NCBI GenBank assembly: GCA_958435885.1
Contig: CAUBHZ010000042.1
Span: 1-9,608, forward strand
DNA from: an uncultured Intestinimonas sp.
Lineage (GTDB): Bacteria; Bacillota_A; Clostridia; Oscillospirales; Oscillospiraceae
Length of the DNA stretch: 9,608 nt
Reading direction: 5' to 3'
Below, piece by piece: positions 5,711-9,608 of this stretch (the stretch's first letter is position 1; each line of letters starts with the position of its first letter). Below the pieces are notes generated by a model that saw only the letters and a list, made by a program, of their open reading frames with translations, made no database searches and was not told the origin of the DNA. The translations under genes were made by a program, and so were the position numbers.

Positions 5711-6190
5711 ATGACCGAGCAGGAATACGCCGTCCGGGCCGACGCCCTGAAGGGCAAGCTCTACGGCATGGCCTTCCTGTACCTGGGGAGCCATTCTCTG
5801 GCCGTGGACGCCGTGGACGAGGCGGTGTACCTGGGTCTGCGCTCCTGCCACAAGCTGCGGGAGGTGGCCTTTTTCAACACCTGGCTCACCCGCATCCTCA
5901 TCAACGCCTGCAACGCCGAGCTGCGGCGGCACAGGCGGGAGATCTCCATGGCGGAGCTGCCCGAGACCGCCCAGGAGTCCTTCGACGCCCTCCCCCTCCG
6001 GGACGCGGTGGGGCGGCTCCCCCGGGAGCTGAAAGAGGTCATCATTCTGCGCTATTTTACCGGCCTCACCCTGGCGGAGACCGCCCGGACCCTGGACATC
6101 CCCCAGGGCACCGTGGTCACCCGGCAGCGGAAGGCCCTCCAGCTGCTGCGGCTGGAGCTTACCGACGGAGAGGAGGCGGCTAATTCATGA
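5711..6190 (+). CDS. ECF-type RNA polymerase sigma factor
   Basis: 159 aa from ATG 5711, preceded by AAAGGAGG (5696-5703) at 7 nt; the frame is open far upstream (from 4511) only because it runs antisense to mutY. Residues ~10-77 are sigma-70 region 2 (LAVDAVDEAVYLGLRSCHKL, then FFNTWLTRILINACNAELRR). Residues ~95-148 are region 4 (LPRELKEVIILRYFTGLTLA with its helix-turn-helix in ETARTLDIPQGTVVTRQRKA). The lack of other regions and the size are those of ECF sigma factors. Such factors redirect RNA polymerase to envelope or stress genes and are held by a membrane anti-sigma factor. The next gene encodes that type of protein and overlaps it by ATGA, so the pair is translationally coupled. I could not identify a convincing promoter in 5640-5700, so autoregulation, usual in the class, is not demonstrated. 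Confidence 0.93.
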   Translation: MTEQEYAVRADALKGKLYGMAFLYLGSHSLAVDAVDEAVYLGLRSCHKLREVAFFNTWLTRILINACNAELRRHRREISMAELPETAQESFDALPLRDAVGRLPRELKEVIILRYFTGLTLAETARTLDIPQGTVVTRQRKALQLLRLELTDGEEAANS

Positions 6191-7578
6191 ACCGAAACGA
6201 GGAATATTGGGCCCTGGTGGCCCAGCTGAGCGACACGCCGCCGGAGCTGGAGGGCACAGTGGAGCGGGCCAAGTCCCGGGCCCGGAAACGGACCCTCAGG
6301 CGGTGGCTGGGCATCCCTGTGGCCTCCCTGGGTGGCGTGGCGGCAGCCTTCGTGCTGCTGGTGAACTGCTGTGTCCCCTTCGCCCAGGCCTGCGGGCGCA
6401 TCCCCGGCCTCCGGGACCTGGCGGCTGCGGTGGCCCTCTCTCCCAGTCTGAAGGCGGCGGTGGAGAACGACTTCGTCCAGGTGGTGGACCAGGAACAGAC
6501 GGAAAACGGCATTACCTTCCGGTTGGAATACCTCATTCTGGACACCATGCAGATCAACTTCTTCTACTCCGTCTCCGGAGGAGACTATGATCGCTACCAC
6601 GTCTACCCCAGCATCACCGGCCCCGACGGAGAAAAGCTGGAGGGTTACTCCATCGTCAGCAGCGAGACCACGCCCGGCGATCTGGGCGACTTCAACGTCA
6701 ACTACGCCGACGACCTCCAGGTGCCGGAGGCCCTGCGCCTCACCTGCGCGGTGACCGCCCAGCGGGAGGACAGGAACGGCTCCGCCGTCGCCCCCGCTGA
6801 CTCCAGCATCTGGGACGAGCCGGAACCTGCCCAGGAACCGGAGGTGGTGGCCACCTTCACCTTCGACCTGGAGCTGGACGACCGCTTCACCGTCCCGGGG
6901 AAGACCATCTCCCTGAACAAATGGGTGGAGGTGGACGGCCAGCGGCTCCTCCTCCGGGAGCTGGTGGTGAACCCCACCCACGCCCGGCTGGCGGTGTCCT
7001 CCGACCCGGACAACACCGCCTGGCTCAGCGGCCTGGACTTCTACCTGGAGGACGAGAAGGGGAACCGCTACGAGGCCGGCTCCCGTTCCAGCGGCAGCGG
7101 CCGTCTGGTGTCCAGCGGCGAGGACGGCACCAACGACGTCATTCACTATTATTTAGAGAGCAGCTTCTTCCGCTCGCCCAAGCACCTCACCCTCTACCTC
7201 ACCGGTGCCCGGTGGCTGGACAAGGACAAGGAGTGGGTCACGGTGGACCTGAACACGGGCGAGGCCGGCTGGCTCCCGGATGGCCTGGAGTTCCTCTCCG
7301 CCGACCGGCAGGGGGAGGATGTCCACTGCGTGATGCTCGCACCCGGCATCCAGCAGTTCCTCTCCTGGAACTACCGGGACCCGGAGGGCGGCGAACACTC
7401 CTTTGACTCCATGGGAACCACCGTACACGCCTCCGAGCCCGGGCAGGAAAACCTGGAGGAGGAGCTCCACCGGCTCTCCTTCGCCCTGCGGGACTACCCC
7501 TGGGACACCGTGGAGCTGAAGCTGAATTTCACCCGGGAGACGGCGTTTTCCCCGCCCATCGCCGTGGAGCTCCAGTGA
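6187..7578 (+). CDS. Membrane anti-sigma factor, DUF4179/DUF5643 type
   Basis: 463 aa; ATG 6187 overlaps the sigma factor stop. The cytoplasmic N-terminal ~38 residues (MNRNEEYWALVAQLSDTPPE, then a basic KSRARKRTLRR stretch) should bind the sigma factor. One transmembrane helix follows at about 41-61 (LGIPVASLGGVAAAFVLLVN). The rest is a ~400-aa extracellular region. Its first part (about 65-130: PGLRDLAAAVALSPSLKAAV, then GITFRLEYLILDTMQINFFY) is characteristic of DUF4179. A beta-rich C-terminal part (around SPKHLTLYLTGARWLDKDKE) resembles DUF5643. Proteins of this architecture sit beside ECF sigma genes across the Clostridia and Bacilli and are taken to be their anti-sigma/sensor partners; the signal is unknown. 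C61, C62 and C69 lie at the outer membrane face and could be redox-active or structural (speculative). The gene ends 8 bp before a terminator. Confidence 0.87.
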   Translation: MNRNEEYWALVAQLSDTPPELEGTVERAKSRARKRTLRRWLGIPVASLGGVAAAFVLLVNCCVPFAQACGRIPGLRDLAAAVALSPSLKAAVENDFVQVVDQEQTENGITFRLEYLILDTMQINFFYSVSGGDYDRYHVYPSITGPDGEKLEGYSIVSSETTPGDLGDFNVNYADDLQVPEALRLTCAVTAQREDRNGSAVAPADSSIWDEPEPAQEPEVVATFTFDLELDDRFTVPGKTISLNKWVEVDGQRLLLRELVVNPTHARLAVSSDPDNTAWLSGLDFYLEDEKGNRYEAGSRSSGSGRLVSSGEDGTNDVIHYYLESSFFRSPKHLTLYLTGARWLDKDKEWVTVDLNTGEAGWLPDGLEFLSADRQGEDVHCVMLAPGIQQFLSWNYRDPEGGEHSFDSMGTTVHASEPGQENLEEELHRLSFALRDYPWDTVELKLNFTRETAFSPPIAVELQ

Positions 7579-7586
7579 CCGACACG

Positions 7587-7623
7587 AAATGGGGGCTGTT
7601 TTTCGGAACAGCCCCCATTTTTT
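7587..7623 (+). terminator. Rho-independent terminator after the sigma/anti-sigma operon
   Basis: AAATGGGGGCTGTT (7587-7600) and its perfect complement AACAGCCCCCATTT (7607-7620) enclose a 6-nt loop (TTTCGG). The run of T continues to 7623. It starts 8 bp after the anti-sigma stop and ends before the rpsF promoter at 7647, separating the two operons. Confidence 0.94.
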
Positions 7624-7646
7624 GCTTCTTTTTCTCGAAAAAGCCC

Positions 7647-7674
7647 TTGACAAATGTCAGATTTCATATATAAT
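7647..7674 (+). promoter_or_regulatory. Consensus sigma-A promoter of rpsF-ssb-rpsR
   Basis: TTGACA (7647-7652), a 16-bp spacer, TATAAT (7669-7674): all twelve consensus bases. An overlapping TAATAAT (7671-7677) gives an alternative -10. The start should be near 7681, leaving a leader of about 79 nt, as expected for a highly expressed ribosomal protein operon. Confidence 0.92.
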
Positions 7675-7680
7675 AATGTA

Positions 7681-7759
7681 GCTTGTCTGGAATCAGGCAG
7701 GCAACATCCTTGCTCCTGCAAGAGCAGGGGCCATATGTCCATAAGGAGGTGCAAGAAAC
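7681..7759 (+). promoter_or_regulatory. Structured rpsF mRNA leader with two hairpins and a potential anti-Shine-Dalgarno segment
   Basis: Hairpin 1 is 7681-7702, a 9-bp stem (GCTTGTCTG with CAGGCAGGC, two G-U pairs) and GAAT loop at the expected 5' end. Hairpin 2 is 7712-7731, an 8-bp stem (GCTCCTGC with GCAGGGGC, one G-U) and AAGA loop. Competing pairings exist. CTTGCTCCT (7709-7717) is complementary to AGGTGCAAG (7747-7755) except for one U-U, and that target includes the end of the Shine-Dalgarno AAGGAGG (7743-7749). Also, GCAGG at 7697-7701 can compete with GCAGG at 7724-7728 for CCTGC 7715-7719. rpsF leaders in many bacteria bind the S6:S18 dimer for autogenous control. I do not see the CCG element I associate with that motif here, so the mechanism is open. 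Confidence 0.6.
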
Positions 7760-8059
7760 ATGGCAAAAGTCAATGGCAACTACGAGGTGGTCTACATCCT
7801 CGACCCCGCTATGGGTGAGGAGGCCATCGCCGCTATGGTCGCCAAGTTCAAGACCATGGCTGAGGCCCGGGGCACCGTGGCCGAGGTTGACGAGTGGGGC
7901 AAGCGCCGTCTGGCCTATCCCATCAACGACCTGAACGAGGGCTACTACGTTCTCATGACCTTTACGGCTGACGCCGCCTTCCCCGCCGAGCTGGACCGCG
8001 TGCTGCGGATCACCGACGGCGTGATGCGTTCCATGATCGTCTGCAAGGACGAGAAGTAA
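7760..8059 (+). CDS. rpsF: 30S ribosomal protein S6
   Basis: 99 aa from ATG 7760 with Shine-Dalgarno AAGGAGG (7743-7749), 10 nt spacing. S6 binds with S18 to the platform of the small subunit near 16S helix 22. The ferredoxin-like single domain is complete: NYEVVYILDPAMGEEAI at the N-terminus, the family signature VDEWGKRRLAYPINDLNEGY in the middle (residues about 43-63), and a C-terminal beta-strand/helix (YVLMTFTADAAFPAELDRVL, then ITDGVMRSMIV). The short tail CKDEK lacks the long Glu-rich extension seen in E. coli, as is common in Firmicutes. First gene of rpsF-ssb-rpsR, 12 bp before ssb. Confidence 0.98.
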   Translation: MAKVNGNYEVVYILDPAMGEEAIAAMVAKFKTMAEARGTVAEVDEWGKRRLAYPINDLNEGYYVLMTFTADAAFPAELDRVLRITDGVMRSMIVCKDEK

Positions 8060-8071
8060 GGAGCGGCAGAA

Positions 8072-8554
8072 ATGCTCAACAAGATCTTCCTTCAGGGCCG
8101 CCTGGTGGCGGACCCTGAGATGCGGCACACCCCCTCCGGGGTGGCCGTAGCCACCCTCCGTCTGGCGGTGGACCGGGATTTCAAGGACAGAGAGACCGGT
8201 GAAAAGAAGGCCGACTTCATCAACGTGGTTGCCTGGAGAAACACCGCCGAATTCGTCTCCCGGTACTTCAACAAGGGCCGCATGGCCATCGTTGAGGGAC
8301 GGCTCCAGATGCGGGATTGGACCGATAAGGACGGCAACAAGCGCACCACCGCCGAGGTGGTGGCCGACAACGTCTACTTCGGCGATTCCAAGCGGGACGC
8401 CGAGGGCGGCGGCAGCTACGGCGGCTCCTATGGCGGCGGCTATTCCGCCCCGGCCCCCAGCGCCCCCGTGCCTCCCCCGGCTTACACCGCCCCCATGGGC
8501 GGCGGCAACCAGTTTGCCGAGCTGGACGACGACGACGGAGAACTGCCGTTCTGA
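8072..8554 (+). CDS. ssb: Single-stranded DNA-binding protein
   Basis: 160 aa from ATG 8072, with AAGGAG (8058-8063) overlapping the rpsF stop. The OB-fold spans about 1-105: MLNKIFLQGRLVADPEMRHT, the FINVVAWRNTAEFVSRYFNK region, and VEGRLQMRDWTDKDGNKRTT. Strand-binding aromatics W55 and F61/Y65 are in place. A Gly/Ser/Tyr-rich linker with GGGSYGGSYGGGY (about 112-124) and a Pro/Ala-rich stretch lead to the acidic protein-interaction tip DDDDGELPF, a variant of the standard DDDIPF that recruits replication and repair proteins. It works as a tetramer on exposed single strands in replication, recombination and repair. Location between rpsF and rpsR is the classic order and makes this the housekeeping copy. 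Confidence 0.98.
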   Translation: MLNKIFLQGRLVADPEMRHTPSGVAVATLRLAVDRDFKDRETGEKKADFINVVAWRNTAEFVSRYFNKGRMAIVEGRLQMRDWTDKDGNKRTTAEVVADNVYFGDSKRDAEGGGSYGGSYGGGYSAPAPSAPVPPPAYTAPMGGGNQFAELDDDDGELPF

Positions 8555-8603
8555 AAGAACGGCGCCCCATTAAAATCATTTCTGAACAAGGAGGGTATAT
8601 ACC

Positions 8604-8843
8604 ATGCCTATGGATAGAGAGCGTCCCCGCGGCCGCAAGCGCCGCAAGGTTTGCAGCTTCTGCGTGGACAAGGTCGAGCACATCGACTACAAGGACGCCG
8701 CCAAGCTGCGTCGGTTCCTCTCCGAGCGTTCCAAGATCCTGCCCCGCCGGACCACCGGCACCTGCGCCATGCATCAGCGTCAGCTGACCCAGGCCATCAA
8801 GCAGGCTCGTCAGATCGCTCTGCTGCCTTTCGTCACCGACTAA
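8604..8843 (+). CDS. rpsR: 30S ribosomal protein S18, zinc-binding (C+) form
   Basis: 79 aa from ATG 8604, with AAGGAGGG (8588-8595) at 8 nt. S18 pairs with S6 on the 30S platform. The basic N-terminus ([20 protein letters not shown]) leads to the signature [20 protein letters not shown] and [17 protein letters not shown], then [20 protein letters not shown] (C17, C20) and CAMH (C54, H57) give a CxxC plus CxxH set, the four ligands of the zinc-ribbon form of S18; the E. coli protein lacks this set. In species that also carry a zinc-free paralogue, the two are swapped under zinc limitation, but no second copy is in this window. Last gene of the operon, ending 10 bp before a terminator. Confidence 0.98.
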   Translation: MPMDRERPRGRKRRKVCSFCVDKVEHIDYKDAAKLRRFLSERSKILPRRTTGTCAMHQRQLTQAIKQARQIALLPFVTD

Positions 8844-8853
8844 TTGGCAACAC

Positions 8854-8887
8854 AAAGCCGGACACGCGTTGCGTGTCCGGCTTTTTT
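8854..8887 (+). terminator. Rho-independent terminator of rpsF-ssb-rpsR
   Basis: AAAGCCGGACACGC (8854-8867) pairs perfectly with its complement (8871-8884) around GTT; a T6 run covers 8882-8887. It lies between rpsR and the converging sleB gene. Read on the minus strand, the hairpin is followed by only three T before G, so it may end sleB transcripts less well. Confidence 0.94.
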
Positions 8888-8894
8888 ATTTCCA

Positions 8895-9566
8895 TCAGGC
8901 ACAGAACCGGTGGCTGCCGATGACCTTGATGAGAGGCCTCGACCAGATCCAGCCGCTGGTGGCCGTGCTGGGGTTAAAATAGTAGATGGCGCCGCCGCTG
9001 GGATCGGCGCCGTTGATGGCGTCCCGGGCGGCCCGGACGGCGGAGTCGGCCACCGGCTGGTCGATCTGGCCGTCCACCATACAGGTGAAGGCCCCGGGCT
9101 GGTACACTACGCCCGCAATGGTGTTGGGGAAAGAGGGGTGGCTCACCCGGTTGAGGATCACCGCCCCCACCGCCACCTGGCCGCTGTAGGGCTCCCCCCT
9201 GGCCTCCGCCGAGATGACCTTGGCCAGCAGCGCCACATCGCTGTCCCCCGCCGAGGAGGAGGTGCTCCCCGAGGACATGCCCAAGGCCTTCAGGGTGGTC
9301 GGCCCCACGATGCCGTCGGCGGTGAGGCCGTTCTTTTTCTGAAAGAGCTTCACCGCCGCTTCCGTCTTGCTGCCGTAAATGCCGTCCGCCGTCCCGTCCA
9401 GGTAGCCCCAGCGGATCAGCTTCTCCTGGATGGTGCGCACCGTCTGCCCCGAGGAGCCCCGGCGGTAGGTGGCCGCCTGGGCCGTCTGTACCATGGTGAT
9501 GATGAGGATATTTAAAAGAAAGATCAGGGCCAGGGATAAAATAAGACGTTTTCTCTGTTCCCGCAC
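8895..9566 (-). CDS. sleB: Spore cortex-lytic enzyme SleB
   Basis: 223 aa from GTG 9566, chosen because GGGAGG (plus strand 9574-9579) lies 7 nt upstream; a GTG at 9581 lies before that site. Residues about 8-31 are a signal peptide or anchor (RLILSLALIFLLNILIITMV, then TAQA). A peptidoglycan-binding domain follows at 36-94 (RGSSGQTVRTIQEKLIRWGY, then DGIYGSKTEAAVKLFQKKNG and DGIVGPTTLKALG). After a Ser/Gly linker (97-109) comes the SleB/hydrolase_2 catalytic domain (110-223) with KVISAEARGEPYSGQVAVGA, where E121 is the expected catalytic glutamate, through NRVSHPSFPNT to the conserved end GSHRFCA. SleB is a lytic transglycosylase that acts on muramic-delta-lactam-bearing cortex during germination. 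ypeB, its usual downstream partner in Bacillus, is not here: rpsR converges instead. This gene is the main evidence that the organism forms spores. Confidence 0.94.
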   Translation of the reverse strand: MREQRKRLILSLALIFLLNILIITMVQTAQAATYRRGSSGQTVRTIQEKLIRWGYLDGTADGIYGSKTEAAVKLFQKKNGLTADGIVGPTTLKALGMSSGSTSSSAGDSDVALLAKVISAEARGEPYSGQVAVGAVILNRVSHPSFPNTIAGVVYQPGAFTCMVDGQIDQPVADSAVRAARDAINGADPSGGAIYYFNPSTATSGWIWSRPLIKVIGSHRFCA

Positions 9567-9596
9567 GTTCCCGCCTCCCACAAAAGTCTCGCCTTT

Positions 9597-9604
9597 AGTG
9601 TACG
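9597..9604 (-). promoter_or_regulatory. Possible sporulation sigma (SigE/SigG-like) -10 element of sleB
   Basis: On the minus strand, CGTACACT ends about 30 nt before GTG 9566. It matches seven of eight positions of the SigE -10 consensus CATACANT; SigE and SigG elements are alike, and sleB is SigG-controlled in Bacillus. The -35 would fall beyond the end of the window, so this stays tentative. Confidence 0.3.
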
Positions 9605-9608
9605 GCCT

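Noticed and set aside
6052..7146. 364-codon minus-strand open frame antisense to the sigma and anti-sigma genes
   Set aside because: Composition is that of a shadow frame (Val/Gly/His-rich) and the opposite strand carries clear protein families.
7681..7759. Calling the rpsF leader a standard S6:S18-binding motif
   Set aside because: The CCG element I associate with that motif does not occur anywhere in the leader; only a general structured leader is supported.
1..9608. CRISPR array, tRNA or rRNA genes, insertion sequence with transposase
   Set aside because: No regularly spaced direct repeats, no tRNA cloverleaf or rRNA signature, and no transposase-like protein were seen on either strand.

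Overview
The window is a GC-rich chromosomal segment that most resembles a spore-forming, high-GC member of the Clostridia (Oscillospiraceae-like, for example the Flavonifractor/Lawsonibacter/Intestinimonas group). Four things point there: a SleB-type spore cortex-lytic enzyme, an S-layer-homology (SLH) surface protein, an ECF sigma factor paired with a DUF4179-type membrane anti-sigma factor, and a 147-bp inverted-repeat element of a type I recall from such gut genomes. The genus is inferred from style and family content, not proven.

Layout. (1) 1-2302: the 3' end of a MacB-like ABC transporter permease, then 28 bp later a secreted SLH protein, closed by a strong bidirectional terminator. 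(2) 2342-3682: a minus-strand pair, an XRE-family repressor overlapping a PflX-like radical SAM gene by ATGA. Facing it is a small plus-strand gene that looks like a shortened DUF6809 protein. The gap between them holds a near-consensus promoter and two palindromes, a likely autoregulated switch. (3) 3683-3938: gene-free, mostly filled by a MITE/REP-like element with 11-bp terminal inverted repeats and two internal hairpins. (4) 3939-5581: minus-strand mutY then tdk, probably one transcript from a promoter at 5634-5662. That promoter covers both upstream ATG codons, so mutY should start at a TTG. (5) 5711-7578: plus-strand ECF sigma factor translationally coupled to its DUF4179/DUF5643-type membrane anti-sigma factor, then a terminator. 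(6) 7647-8887: the conserved rpsF-ssb-rpsR operon with an excellent promoter, a structured leader that can fold onto the Shine-Dalgarno, and a terminator. (7) 8895-9566: minus-strand sleB, convergent with rpsR.

Most of the window is ordinary housekeeping: replication and ribosome genes, adenine-mismatch repair, thymidine salvage, envelope stress signalling and spore germination. The parts most worth a second look are the XRE/radical SAM/small-protein divergon with its twin operators, the alternative pairings in the rpsF leader, the 147-bp repeat element, and the start-codon correction for mutY. I did not find a convincing new defence, RiPP or CRISPR system.
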